Positions 25,728 to 34,184 are shown, counted from the stretch's first letter. The stretch is 64,000 nt of DNA from JAAXGX01 sp965203565 (GCA_965203565.1 OZ241896.1:2418001-2482000), one strand, 5' to 3'. The notes: generated by a model from the sequence alone, not told the origin. Made by a program: numbers and translations.

Positions 25728-26651
25728 CTACTGCTGCTCCTGCGCCGCGCCGCCGGTGACGACGACGGTGACGTCGTCGTACGACATCAGGCCGCCGTCG
25801 TCCGCCCAGGCCCGCAGGACGTACGTTCCGGGTTCGTCGAACGTCGCCGTCGACTCCCACCGGTCGTCGGGCGGCGGCGTCGGCGCCCGCCAGCCGTACG
25901 ACCAGTTCGAGTTCCCGCCGGCCGAGACAGGCCGCGTGTCCTCCCAGACCGACGTCTGCGGCGGGTCGAACGTCACCGCCCGCCCCGGGCCGCGGTAGAC
26001 GAACCAAGCCATCCAGAGCGCCGAGGCGCTGTCGGGGGTCACCCGCCGCACCTGCAGCAGCGGCCGCGGCCGGGGGATCCCGTCGTCGGTGACGACCGCC
26101 GCCAGCGGCAACGGATCGCCGACCGCGACCTCCCGCGTCCGCGCGCCTTCGATCCGGAGCGTCGGGGCGACGTTGCCGAACAGGTTGTACTGGCCGCCGG
26201 CGCCGCCGCCGGCCCCCTTGTTGTTCTGAATGACCGTGTCGTCGAGGAAGTAGTCGACGAGCAGCGAGCCGTACGCCCGCTCGGTCTCGCCGTTGCGCGT
26301 CAGCGTCCAGACGAGCTCCCGGTCGCCGAAGTCGGCCGGAACCCGGACCTTGAAGAGGAACCGGTTGCGGCGCGGGTGGAAATGGGTCGGCTGGCCCCGA
26401 TCGGGGCCGCCCGGCTCGATGCTGTTGTCCGGGCCGATCGGGATGTCGATCCGCTCCGCCCGGTTCCGGTTGTAGTAGCCGAACACCAGGTCGAACGAAC
26501 CGTCCCGATTCTCCAGCCACCCCTCGTAGACAGGGGCGATCCCCTGTCCCCGCGCGGCCGACGAGGCCACTTGGGCGGTGAGGGCCGGGCCGCCGACCGC
26601 GACCAACCCCAAGGCGACGACCGCGACGCGCGCCGTCAAACTCGCCCTCAT
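25728..26651 (-). CDS. Secreted beta-sandwich protein of unknown function (paralogue 3)
   Basis: The 307-residue protein has a signal peptide (VAVVALGLVAVGGPALTAQ) and a conserved layout shared with the products at 26740 and 29262: YEGW plus NRDGSFDLVFGYYNRN near the N-terminus, IGPDNSIEPGGPDRGQPTHF, ELVWTLTRNG, and a C-terminal Ig/PKD-like strand set (FDEPGTYVLRAWADDGG). A glycine run (GAGGGAGG) lies mid-protein. No catalytic motif is visible. Each of the three paralogues is adjacent to a cytochrome/copper gene, suggesting a structural or substrate-binding partner. The ATG at 26651 has GGGGGA seven bases upstream; the longer upstream frame lacks support. Confidence 0.75.
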   Translation of the reverse strand: MRASLTARVAVVALGLVAVGGPALTAQVASSAARGQGIAPVYEGWLENRDGSFDLVFGYYNRNRAERIDIPIGPDNSIEPGGPDRGQPTHFHPRRNRFLFKVRVPADFGDRELVWTLTRNGETERAYGSLLVDYFLDDTVIQNNKGAGGGAGGQYNLFGNVAPTLRIEGARTREVAVGDPLPLAAVVTDDGIPRPRPLLQVRRVTPDSASALWMAWFVYRGPGRAVTFDPPQTSVWEDTRPVSAGGNSNWSYGWRAPTPPPDDRWESTATFDEPGTYVLRAWADDGGLMSYDDVTVVVTGGAAQEQQ

Positions 26652-26739
26652 GAAGGTCCCCCTTTGCGAGTCCCGTTCATGCTTGCGCCGGCGGCTCGGC
26701 GCTTCCACGACACGCCGCCGACTTCCGGCCGGACGACGG

Positions 26740-27648
26740 TCAGCCTGCGACGACGACGGTGACGTCCTCGTAGTCCATCAGCCCGCCGTCGTCGGCCCAG
26801 GCGCGCAGCACGTAGGCGCCGGGCTTGTCGAACGTCGCCGACGCCTTCCACTTGCCGTCCGGCGGCGCCGGCGGCGCCCCCCACCCGGACGCCCACGGCG
26901 AGTTCGCCCCGTCGCGCATGTCTTCCCACACGGAGATCTGCGGCGGGTCGAACGTCACGTCGGCGCCCACGCCCCGGTAGACGAACCAGGAAACCCACAG
27001 GCCGGAGGCGCTGTCCGGGGTCACGCGGAACGAGAACGGGATCCTCGGGAGCGGCCTCGGCTCGGGAAGGCCGTCGTCGCTCGCGAACGCGGCGAGGTGC
27101 AGCGGCTCGCCGACCTCCACGTACCGGGTCTTCGGCCCTTCGACCCGGATCTCGGGCGGCTTGTTCCCGGCGATGTTGTACATCCCGCCGCCGCCGCCGC
27201 CGGCCCCCTTGTTGTTCATGATCACGGTGTCGTCGAGGAAGTAGTCGATCAGCAGCGTGCCGTACGCGCGCTCGGTGACCCCGTTGCTGGTCAGCGTCCA
27301 GACCAGCTCCTGGTCGCCGAAATCGGCCGGCACGTTCACCGTGAAAGTGAACCGGTTGCGGCGCGGATAGAAGTAGGTCGGCTGCCCCTGATCGGGCCCG
27401 CCCGGCTCGATGCTGTTGTCCGGGCCGACCGGCAGGCTGACGTGCTCGGCCCAGTTCCGGTTGAAGTACCCGAACATCAACTCGAACGAGCCGTCCGTGT
27501 TCTCCCGCCACCCTTCGTAGGCGGGCGCCACGTTCTGCCCCCGCGGCGACGCGATCTGCGCGCTCGCCGGCGGCAGACCGTTCAGCAGAGCGGCCAACCC
27601 GACGACGAGCACGACCGGCGCCGCCAGCCGTGTGATCCTGGCTGCCAT
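26740..27648 (-). CDS. Secreted beta-sandwich protein of unknown function (paralogue 2)
   Basis: This 302-residue exported protein has a signal peptide (PVVLVVGLAALLNGLPPASAQ) and is very similar throughout to the product at 25728. It shares DGSFELMFGYFNRN, VGPDNSIEPGGPDQGQPTYF, ELVWTLTSNGVTERAYG, the glycine run GAGGGGGG and the C-terminal PGAYVLRAWADDGGLM. The similarity marks a tandem duplication with the neighbouring pair. It lies 15 bp downstream of the copper/haem gene at 27664 in the same transcript. The function is unknown; the terminal strands look like an Ig or PKD fold that could bind carbohydrate or the partner enzyme. Confidence 0.75.
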   Translation of the reverse strand: MAARITRLAAPVVLVVGLAALLNGLPPASAQIASPRGQNVAPAYEGWRENTDGSFELMFGYFNRNWAEHVSLPVGPDNSIEPGGPDQGQPTYFYPRRNRFTFTVNVPADFGDQELVWTLTSNGVTERAYGTLLIDYFLDDTVIMNNKGAGGGGGGMYNIAGNKPPEIRVEGPKTRYVEVGEPLHLAAFASDDGLPEPRPLPRIPFSFRVTPDSASGLWVSWFVYRGVGADVTFDPPQISVWEDMRDGANSPWASGWGAPPAPPDGKWKASATFDKPGAYVLRAWADDGGLMDYEDVTVVVAG

Positions 27649-27663
27649 ATGCTGAATCCCCCG

Positions 27664-29145
27664 CTACTGGTCCTGGCCGGCCTGGGCGGGCTCGTCGCCG
27701 CAGAGCGGGCAGCCGAGCACGTACTCCCCGCCCCTCAGATCGAGGGTGTTGCGCCGCTCCGCCATCTCCGCAGCGAACTGCTCGTCGCTCAGGTACATCC
27801 CCTGGGTGAGGTTGATCATCATCTGGTCGATCGACCGGTGGCCGAGGCCCGACCAGTTGCGCCCGTCGGCGACGTTCTTGTTCGCCCGCGTCGTGTCGAA
27901 GTACCCGGTGACGCGCAGGATCGTCCCCTTCGGGATCAGCGGCGCCGCGTGATCGGCGTACGGATAGGCCCGCACCCAGCTATGGTTGTAGCCGGAGCAG
28001 CTCAGCGTCTCGCTCAGCCCGTTGGGATAGAACGCGTCCAGGCACATCCGGACGCCGGCGGCGTGGAGATGCGGCTCGAACAGCGTCAGCTTCGCGTTCT
28101 GGCGCATCGTCTGCAGCGCCACCACCTTCTGGTCCGCCTCGTTCCCCCGCACGTCGATGTTCAGCGTCCCGGCGAACAGCGGCCGGTTGACGTATTCCGG
28201 CTCGTATCCCCTCGGATGGAACTTGAAGCCGATGTCGAGGCGGGTGGTGGTGTGGGAGCCGGTCGAGTGGAGATGGGCCGACGTGAAGGCGATGCGCGAG
28301 CCGGCTTTCAGCAGTTGCCCCGCCCGCGGGTCGAAGTAGTCGGCGTTGCGGCCGACCTCGTGCACCGGCCAGAACCCCTGCCCCGCGGCCTCCGCCGCCC
28401 GGCGCTCGTACTCTTCCGGGTCCTCCTCGCGCAGACGCTCGAGCTCTTCCGGGCTGGTCTGCTCGTCGTTGACCGCGTTCCAGATCATGTGGTGGATCGC
28501 GAACCGCGACCCGACGGTGGCCCGGGCCGTGCTCGGCTCGCGGTTGTTGACTTCCTTCTGCTCGACCGCGGCCACGTAGCGGTCCTCGGTCAGCCCGGTC
28601 GGCGTCTCCCCGATCGGCCCCCACCAGTCCGGATCGGCCGCGCCGACCTCGACGGTCGGAGACGAAAGGATGAGATCCGGCTCGCCGATCTGCCACTGCG
28701 CGGCGTCGAGGAACTCGAGCGGCGGCGGCATGTCGGCCGGGTCGCCCTGCGGCGCCCCGTTGTCGACCCACGTCGCGATCGCCTCCACCTCCGCGTCGCT
28801 CAGCGAAACGTCGCCCTTGAAATCCTGGATGCCGATGTCCTTCTCGATGTACCACGGCGGCATGGCGTCCGGCTTGTTGCGCAGCCCGGTGCGTTGCCTG
28901 ATGCTCCGCGCCCAGGGCCGCACCTCGTCGTACGTGACGAGCGACATCGGCGCGCCGCCGTCGGGGCGGTGGCAGTTCTGGCAACTGCGCTGCAGAATCG
29001 GCGCGATGTCCCTGGAGAACGTGACCTCGTGGCCGCCCGCGTCCTGGGCGGCGGCCGGCGCCGCCACGACCAGCATCGTCGCCGCCGCAGCCGCCGAACA
29101 CGTCCACGCCAGACCTGCCCGCATCGCATTTCCCCTCGTCGTCAT
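27664..29145 (-). CDS. Secreted cytochrome c / Cu monooxygenase-like protein (paralogue B)
   Basis: This protein of 493 residues has a signal peptide (TMLVVAAPAAAQ), haem site CQNCH, the Met ligand in AMPPWY, and putative copper ligands in AIHHMIWN, TSAHLHSTGSH and FEPHLHAAGVRMC. It ends with GCPLCG, a CPxCG pair shared only with the paralogue at 24224. The ATG at 29145 has GGGAG upstream; an ATG at 29124 with GGGGA seven bases away is equally plausible and still gives a complete signal peptide. The open frame extends much further upstream, but that part overlaps another gene and is not protein-like. About 116 bp separate it from the gene before it. Confidence 0.8.
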   Translation of the reverse strand: MTTRGNAMRAGLAWTCSAAAAATMLVVAAPAAAQDAGGHEVTFSRDIAPILQRSCQNCHRPDGGAPMSLVTYDEVRPWARSIRQRTGLRNKPDAMPPWYIEKDIGIQDFKGDVSLSDAEVEAIATWVDNGAPQGDPADMPPPLEFLDAAQWQIGEPDLILSSPTVEVGAADPDWWGPIGETPTGLTEDRYVAAVEQKEVNNREPSTARATVGSRFAIHHMIWNAVNDEQTSPEELERLREEDPEEYERRAAEAAGQGFWPVHEVGRNADYFDPRAGQLLKAGSRIAFTSAHLHSTGSHTTTRLDIGFKFHPRGYEPEYVNRPLFAGTLNIDVRGNEADQKVVALQTMRQNAKLTLFEPHLHAAGVRMCLDAFYPNGLSETLSCSGYNHSWVRAYPYADHAAPLIPKGTILRVTGYFDTTRANKNVADGRNWSGLGHRSIDQMMINLTQGMYLSDEQFAAEMAERRNTLDLRGGEYVLGCPLCGDEPAQAGQDQ

Positions 29146-29261
29146 TGGCGCATCTCCCTGCGAGAATCCGTTCGTCCGCACGTCGCCTGCGGAGATCCCG
29201 ACCGTTCCCGCAAATGTTATCACAGTCAATCGGCGACGGCGCATCGATTTTGCCGCCGCCG

Positions 29262-30353
29262 TCACGGCGTCACGGTGACCGTGAGGTCGGCCGGCGTCAG
29301 CCGCATCGCGTCGCTCGCGAACGCCCGGAGCACGTACGTCCCCGGCCGGCTGAACGTCACCGTCGCCTCGAACGTCGCCGACGTCCAGCCGTCGCCGGCC
29401 ACGGCGGTCGACGCCGCGCTGCGGGGACCGGCCGACGGGTAGCGCCGCGCCTGCGTGCCGGCCGGCTCCACCTCGCGTTCGGGCACGGCGCGCTGGAAAT
29501 CGGGCGGATCGATTTCGGCGCCCGCCGGCCCCCGGTAGACGACCCAGAGCAGCGACAGCCCGTTCCGCGCCGGCCGCGGGCGTCGGTACCAGACGACGTT
29601 GTCGGGCGCGGCCGGCGCGCCGGCGGGCGGGGTGAGCGCCGGCACGCCGACGATCGCCTGTCCGGTCCCCCCGGCCGCGGTCTGCGGCGGCAGCGCGCTC
29701 GGCAGCGCGTCGTCCTCGACGACGGCGGTCAGCACGAGCGGCCGGCCCACCGCCGCCACGGGACGCGCCGCCTCGACCGCCAGCCGCGGCGGCCGGTTCG
29801 CGTACCACTCCGCCTTGCTCCGTCCGAACCCGATTCCGGTGTTCTTGATGATCGTGTCCTCGTCGATCTCCCACTCCGGCTGAAGCCACGCGGTGGCGGT
29901 CTGCTCGCTCCCGTTATGCCGGATCGTCCAGACTAGGCCGTCCTCGAAGGCGGTCCCCATGCCGGGCGGCGCCGGCGTCGAGAACTGGAACCGATGGGTG
30001 CGGGGATGGAAGTACGTCGGCTGGCCCCGGTCCGGGTCGCCGGGCGAGAAGCGGTTGTCGGGACCGACCGGAACGGCCGGCTGCTCCCGGTAGTTCCGGT
30101 TCAGGTAGCCGAAGTGCAGGATGATGCTTCCGTCAGCGCTCCGCCGCCATCCCTCGTAGATCGGCTGGACGTCCTGGCCCGCATCGAACCGCTGCTGCGG
30201 CTGCGCCGCGAACGGGACGTCGCGGCGGTCCACCTGCGCCTCGGCGCCGGGCGCAGCCGCCCAGCACGCGGCGGCCAGCGCGCCGCCGATCCCTGCCCGC
30301 TTCCGGGCCGCCCACATCCGGGACGCCCGCTTCGGGCGTGGGAACAGCGACAT
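29262..30353 (-). CDS. Secreted beta-sandwich protein of unknown function (paralogue 1)
   Basis: This 363-residue exported protein is the longest and most divergent of the three beta-sandwich paralogues. It keeps YEGWRRSADGSIILHFGYLN, VGPDNRFSPGDPDRGQPTYF, GLVWTIRHNG and the C-terminal PGTYVLRAFASDA, but replaces the glycine run with FGRSKAEWYANRPP and carries a proline-rich insertion near the middle. The ATG at 30353 follows GGAGA by five bases. It is 14 bp downstream of the copper/haem gene at 30368, repeating the enzyme-partner order seen at 27664/26740. No catalytic residues are recognised. Confidence 0.75.
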   Translation of the reverse strand: MSLFPRPKRASRMWAARKRAGIGGALAAACWAAAPGAEAQVDRRDVPFAAQPQQRFDAGQDVQPIYEGWRRSADGSIILHFGYLNRNYREQPAVPVGPDNRFSPGDPDRGQPTYFHPRTHRFQFSTPAPPGMGTAFEDGLVWTIRHNGSEQTATAWLQPEWEIDEDTIIKNTGIGFGRSKAEWYANRPPRLAVEAARPVAAVGRPLVLTAVVEDDALPSALPPQTAAGGTGQAIVGVPALTPPAGAPAAPDNVVWYRRPRPARNGLSLLWVVYRGPAGAEIDPPDFQRAVPEREVEPAGTQARRYPSAGPRSAASTAVAGDGWTSATFEATVTFSRPGTYVLRAFASDAMRLTPADLTVTVTP

Positions 30354-30367
30354 GCAAGTCTCCCGGG

Positions 30368-31633
30368 TCAGTCGTCGGCGCGCGCCTTCCGGCGCGCCGC
30401 CAGCTCGGTCTGGTACTCCTCCTCGGTCAGGTCGTACCAGTTGATCCAGCCGAACGCCATCTCGTCGATCGTCCGGTTGCCGCTGCCGGTCCAGTTCCGG
30501 GGATCGTGGTTCCCGCGGTTCGCCGCCGTGTTGTCGTGGTAGCTGATGACGTGCATGGTGGTGCCGGCCGGGTAGATCGGCTGCGCGTCGTCGGCGTAGT
30601 TGTAGACGATGTGCCAGTTGAAGTCGAAGTTGGCGCAGCTCACCATCTCGGTGGTCGCGTCGGGGTAGATCAGCTCCAGGCACTGCCGCGTGCCGAGGAA
30701 GTGCATGTGGGGCTGGAAGCCGGTCAGCCGGCCCGGCAGGTACATCTTCGTGTAGCCGTCGTGGCGGGTGACCTGGCCGGCCGGGATGTCGAGCTCGCCG
30801 GCCAGACCGAGCTGCCGCGACCAGAGGACGTGGTCCGGCTCGTAGCCGCGCGGGTGGAACTTCAGGCCGAGATCGGTCCGGTCCACCACCTCCTCGCCGA
30901 CCGAGTGGTAGTGGAAGCTGAACCGCACCTGCGCGTTGGCCGGGAACAGCTTGCCCGTCCCGTCCGGATACCGGTCGGCGTTCTTGCCCACCGCATACTC
31001 GTTCAGGAACAGGTCGTTCGAGCTGTCGTCCGGCGGCGGGTTCGGGTCGGTGACCGCGTAGGTCAGGACGTGGTGCACCACGCGGAGGTCGCCCGCCCGG
31101 GCCTGGATCGCCCGGATGTAGCGATCCTCCGTGACGCCGGACGGCACGATGTAATGCCCCCACCAGTCGCCCGACTCGGCGGGGACCGTGTGCGGGGGCG
31201 ACGTGACGATCACGTCGGGCTCGATCGTCCAGGCGCCGAAGTCCTGGAACTCGACCGGCGGCGGCAGGTCGGCCGGGGCGCCGCGCGGCGCCCCGCCGTC
31301 CACCCACCGGACGATGGTGTCGATCTCCGCGTCGCTCAGCGAGCGATCCTCCTTGAACCGCTGGATGCCGACCTTCCTGTCTATGTGCCACGGCGGCATC
31401 TCGCGGGCGGCCACCTTCGCGCGGATCGCCCGCGCCCAGGGACGGGTCTCCTCGTACGTCACGAGCGACATCGGCGCCATGTTGTTCTCGCGGTGGCAGA
31501 CTTGGCACGACCGCTGCAGGATGGGCGCGACGTCCCGCGTGAAGGTGGGCGGGGCGGCCTCCTGCGCCGCCGCGCCGCCGGCCGCGGCCAGACCGGACGC
31601 CGCGATCGCCGCAACGGTGGGAACGGATCTCAC
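30368..31633 (-). CDS. Secreted cytochrome c / Cu monooxygenase-like protein (paralogue A)
   Basis: This 421-residue protein has a signal peptide (TVAAIAASGLAAAGGAAAQ), haem motif CQVCH, Met ligand in EMPPWH, and copper-type histidines in VVHHVLTYAV, SFHYHSVGEEV and FQPHMHFLGTRQC. Where the paralogues have GTRM or GRRM after the last His pair, this one has GTRQ, so the axial Met may be missing or displaced. Translation starts at a GTG preceded by GGGAGG. It lacks the C-terminal CPxCG tail. As first gene of the minus-strand array its promoter should lie at 31634-31712, right beside the insertion sequence. Confidence 0.8.
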   Translation of the reverse strand: MRSVPTVAAIAASGLAAAGGAAAQEAAPPTFTRDVAPILQRSCQVCHRENNMAPMSLVTYEETRPWARAIRAKVAAREMPPWHIDRKVGIQRFKEDRSLSDAEIDTIVRWVDGGAPRGAPADLPPPVEFQDFGAWTIEPDVIVTSPPHTVPAESGDWWGHYIVPSGVTEDRYIRAIQARAGDLRVVHHVLTYAVTDPNPPPDDSSNDLFLNEYAVGKNADRYPDGTGKLFPANAQVRFSFHYHSVGEEVVDRTDLGLKFHPRGYEPDHVLWSRQLGLAGELDIPAGQVTRHDGYTKMYLPGRLTGFQPHMHFLGTRQCLELIYPDATTEMVSCANFDFNWHIVYNYADDAQPIYPAGTTMHVISYHDNTAANRGNHDPRNWTGSGNRTIDEMAFGWINWYDLTEEEYQTELAARRKARADD

Positions 31634-31712
31634 GTTCGTCCTCCCTTCGTCAAACGCCGCCGTGGACGCGCCCGTCCATTATGGCGCCAAAGCCGCTGGA
31701 GCGGACAGGCTA

Positions 31713-31782
31713 AGTCTCTTCCAACGACAAATGAGCCTGAACGGGAGGTTGTTTCCAACGACAGATGAGCCTGAAGGGAGGC
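31713..31782 (+). repeat. Tandemly doubled left end of the insertion sequence
   Basis: Two copies of a 34-bp unit (core TTCCAACGACA, then ATGAGCCTGAA) lie head to tail before the transposase, with TTCC at 31719 and 31753. The right end has one inverted copy. Repeated subterminal sites usually bind the transposase. Confidence 0.75.
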
Positions 31783-31803
31783 CGAGTCGCGGATCATCGG
31801 AGG

Positions 31804-33054
31804 ATGATCGTGAGACTCGACACGCACCGCCTGCAGACCCTGGATCAGGTTCGGGAGTTCCTGGCCGGAAGCGCGGGGATCGCCCTGCAACCGCACCGCC
31901 GCGCCGACGCCTGCGCGTTGGTGGCCACGACCGCGCACCGGTTCGACTACGCCCTGTGCGGGAAGCCCGACAAGGGCCTGCTGCGCCGCTTTCTGAGCCG
32001 GGCGACCGGTCTGTCACGGGCGCAGGTCACCCGCCTGCTGCGCCAACACCGGACCACCGGCGCGGTCACCGACCGGCGCGGCGCTCCGCGCCGGCCGTTC
32101 GCCCGCCGCTACACCCGCGCCGACATCGGGTTGCTGGCCGAGACGGACGCGCTGCACGGCACGCTGTCCGGCCCGGCCACGCGCGCCCTCTGTGCGCGCG
32201 CCTGGCGCCTGTTCGGCGACGGCCGCTTCGAGCGCCTGGCCCGGATCTCCAACGGCCACCTGTACAACCTGCGACGCTCGACGACCTATGCCCGGCGCCG
32301 CGGGGCGATCCCTCAGCCGACCCGCCCGGCGCAGGTCACGATTGGGGAACGCCGCCGCCCGCAGCCGTTCGGACGGCCCGGCTGGGTCCGGGTCGATACG
32401 GTCCATCAGGGCGACTTGGACGGCATCAAGGGCCTCCACCATCTGAATCTGGTGGACGAAGTCACGCAGTTCCAGTGCATCGGCTCGGTCGAGCACATCC
32501 ACGCCGCCTGCCTGCTCCCGGTCCTCGACGCGCTGCTGCGGGCGTTCCCGTTCACGCTGCACGGCTTCCACACCGACAATGGCTCGGAGTTCGTCAACCG
32601 CGAAGTCGCCGCGCTGCTCGGGGCGCTGCGCATCGACGCGTTCACCAGGTCGCGGCCGCGGCGCAGCAACGACAATGCGCTGGTCGAGAGCAAGAACGGC
32701 TCCGTGCTCCGGAAGCATCTCGGCCACGGCCACATCCCCAGCCGCTACGCCGAGCAGGTCAACGCCTTCACCCAGCAGGTCCTCTCCCCCTACCTCAACT
32801 TCCACCGCCCCTGCTTCTTCCCCCGCGAACAGGTCGATGCCCAGGGCCGGATCCGCAAGCGCTATCGCCACGCGGACGTCATGACCCCCTACGAGAGGCT
32901 CAAGTCGCTGCCCGACGCCGCCGCCTGCCTCAAGCCCGGAACCACCTTCGACCCACTCGACGCTGTCGCCACGGCCCGCAGCGACAACGAGGCCGCGCGC
33001 GCCCTCAACCTCGCGCGCGAGCGGCTGTTTCGCTCCCTCGACCCGGCTGCCTAG
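31804..33054 (+). CDS. DDE (rve-type) transposase
   Basis: This 416-residue transposase has an N-terminal helical DNA-binding part (FLSRATGLSRAQVTRLLRQHR) and a retroviral-integrase-like catalytic core. The acidic triad is likely Asp in VRVDTVHQGD, Asp in FHTDNGSEF and Glu in NALVESKNGS, the usual D-D-E spacing. Either the ATG at 31804 or the GTG at 31810 could be used, since GGAGG sits at 31798-31802. The frame is intact from start to stop and terminal repeats and target duplication are present, so the element may be active. The exact IS family was not resolved; it is not IS21, because no IstB-like gene follows. Confidence 0.85.
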   Translation: MIVRLDTHRLQTLDQVREFLAGSAGIALQPHRRADACALVATTAHRFDYALCGKPDKGLLRRFLSRATGLSRAQVTRLLRQHRTTGAVTDRRGAPRRPFARRYTRADIGLLAETDALHGTLSGPATRALCARAWRLFGDGRFERLARISNGHLYNLRRSTTYARRRGAIPQPTRPAQVTIGERRRPQPFGRPGWVRVDTVHQGDLDGIKGLHHLNLVDEVTQFQCIGSVEHIHAACLLPVLDALLRAFPFTLHGFHTDNGSEFVNREVAALLGALRIDAFTRSRPRRSNDNALVESKNGSVLRKHLGHGHIPSRYAEQVNAFTQQVLSPYLNFHRPCFFPREQVDAQGRIRKRYRHADVMTPYERLKSLPDAAACLKPGTTFDPLDAVATARSDNEAARALNLARERLFRSLDPAA

Positions 33055-33116
33055 ACCGGGTGTTGCGACCGCCGGCCGGCCGCCTGGCCGCACACCGCGC
33101 CCCGTATCGCCGCCGG

Positions 33117-33274
33117 GCGCTGTGGACCTGCCCGGCCTATGGACGCCCGGTCCGCAGCGGGATGCATCCGAAGATCGGGGACACGGGCGCCCACAGTCCG
33201 TTGGAAATCTCGCGGGCGACCGCTGGCGATCAAGCCGGCGCCGAGGCCGCGAGATTCCCACAGGTCCACAGCGC
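33117..33274. other. Large inverted-repeat structure in the non-coding tail of the insertion sequence
   Basis: The 450 bp after the transposase stop (33055-33506) hold no convincing gene. A perfect 14-bp inverted repeat, GCGCTGTGGACCTG at 33117-33130 and CAGGTCCACAGCGC at 33261-33274, encloses a second one, GGAAATCTCGCGG at 33203-33215 and CCGCGAGATTCC at 33247-33258 (one bulged A). Inside the latter, GCTGGC and GCCGGC can pair. This may be a structured RNA or a relic of an earlier insertion. Confidence 0.6.
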
Positions 33275-33508
33275 TTGCATCATGGAGGTGCTCCCACCGA
33301 AAACCACGGCATGAGCTGAACCCGAAAGCGTCAACCCGTTCGCAGAATCGGGGCAACCTCACTCACACGACGATGAGCGATAATCGCCTGGTCGGGCCGT
33401 CCGGAGCGCGGCCCGCGCCGAACCCCTTTTCGACCCGTCGGTTCGGTCGCCTGACAGGCGCGGATCACCGCCCGCCTTCAGGCTCATTTCTGAATTGGAA
33501 ATGACTGG

Positions 33509-33940
33509 CTACTCGTCGGTCCACGGGTCGTAGCTGCCGAAGTGCCACAGGTTGCCTTCCGGGTCGCGGCAGGCGTACAGGCGCCCGCCGTAGTCCTGGT
33601 CGGCCGGCGCCATCACCACGGTCGCGCCGGCGGCGGCGGCCCGGGCATGGTGCGCGTCCACGTCGGAGACGATGACGTACGCGCTCTCCGACACCGGGGC
33701 GTCCGGAGCGTCGAGCGGACGCTGGAGCCGCCCGAGATCGTCGTCGCGGGCGGAGCCGAGCATGATCATCCCGTTGCCGAACACGAGCTGCGCATGGGCG
33801 ATGGTCCCAGCCTCGCCCGGCACGACGAGATGCTGCTCGAAGCCGAACGCCTTGCAGAGCCAGTCGATGGCGGCCGGGGCGTCCCGGTACCGCAAGGACG
33901 GCACGATGGTGGCGGTCGTCGATTTCGCCAGTGTGGTCAT
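33509..33940 (-). CDS. VOC-family (glyoxalase/PhnB-like) protein
   Basis: This 143-residue single-domain VOC protein has two beta-alpha-beta-beta-beta units. IVPSLRYRDAPAAIDWLCKAFGFE begins the first, with GTIAHAQLVFGNGMIMLG. SAYVIVSDVDAHHARAAAAGA begins the second, with GRLYACRDPEGNLWHFGSYDPW at the end. The glutamate of DPEGN and a histidine in IAHAQ are the usual metal-ligand positions. PhnB-like members bind metal and small molecules but their reactions vary, so no substrate is assigned. The ATG at 33940 is chosen from the conserved N-terminus; the longer frame continues into a repeat element. It may be the last gene of the ACAD-CaiB transcript. Confidence 0.85.
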   Translation of the reverse strand: MTTLAKSTTATIVPSLRYRDAPAAIDWLCKAFGFEQHLVVPGEAGTIAHAQLVFGNGMIMLGSARDDDLGRLQRPLDAPDAPVSESAYVIVSDVDAHHARAAAAGATVVMAPADQDYGGRLYACRDPEGNLWHFGSYDPWTDE

Positions 33941-33966
33941 TTGCTTCTCTGCCTTCCCTGCCCTCA

Positions 33967-34124
33967 CAGCCCGTGGTGGAATCCCGCGGGGCGCCGAGAG
34001 CGGCGAGGCGCCCGCCTGACAAGGCGTGAGGAGGGCGCATATTAGGCATACGCAACCGACGAACAACGCCGTCAGGCGGGATGCATCGCCGCTCGAATGC
34101 AGCGGGGACTTTCGCCACGGGCTA
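33967..34124 (-). repeat. 158-bp MITE-like element, copy 3
   Basis: This full-length copy lies between the CaiB-type gene and the VOC gene, with its outer end 26 bp before the VOC start. The ends are CAGCCCGTGGTGGAA and CGCCACGGGCTA, so the last base is mutated. Flanks CTCA and TCCA are not an exact duplication, suggesting an older insertion. Confidence 0.85.
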
Positions 34125-34184
34125 TCCAGCCCGAAAATACGCGCCCCGCCGGCCGCCGTCAACCGCGGCTCGCGGGTTCACACG

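Larger units (their letters stand above)
31713..33506 (+). mobile_element. Complete insertion sequence with 5-bp target duplication
   Basis: The element is 1794 bp and begins AGTCTCTTCCAACGACA and ends in the matching inverted sequence (on the minus strand AGTCATTTCCAATTCAG, both continuing to ATGAGCCTGAA). GGCTA at 31708-31712 and 33507-33511 is a direct target duplication. One DDE transposase gene is present, plus about 450 bp of non-coding sequence at the right side containing a large hairpin. The right target duplication contains the stop codon of the VOC gene, so that protein is intact. Confidence 0.85.

Noticed and set aside
29210..29240. Sigma-70 promoter for paralogue B at TTGACTGTGATAACAT (minus strand)
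   Set aside because: The TTGACT and GATAAC boxes are too close together to form one promoter, and no second box at proper spacing was found.
31713..33506. The insertion sequence as source of transposase for the 158-bp repeats
   Set aside because: Their ends differ (AGTC...TTCCAACGACA versus CAGCCCGTGG) and target duplications are 5 versus 4 bp.
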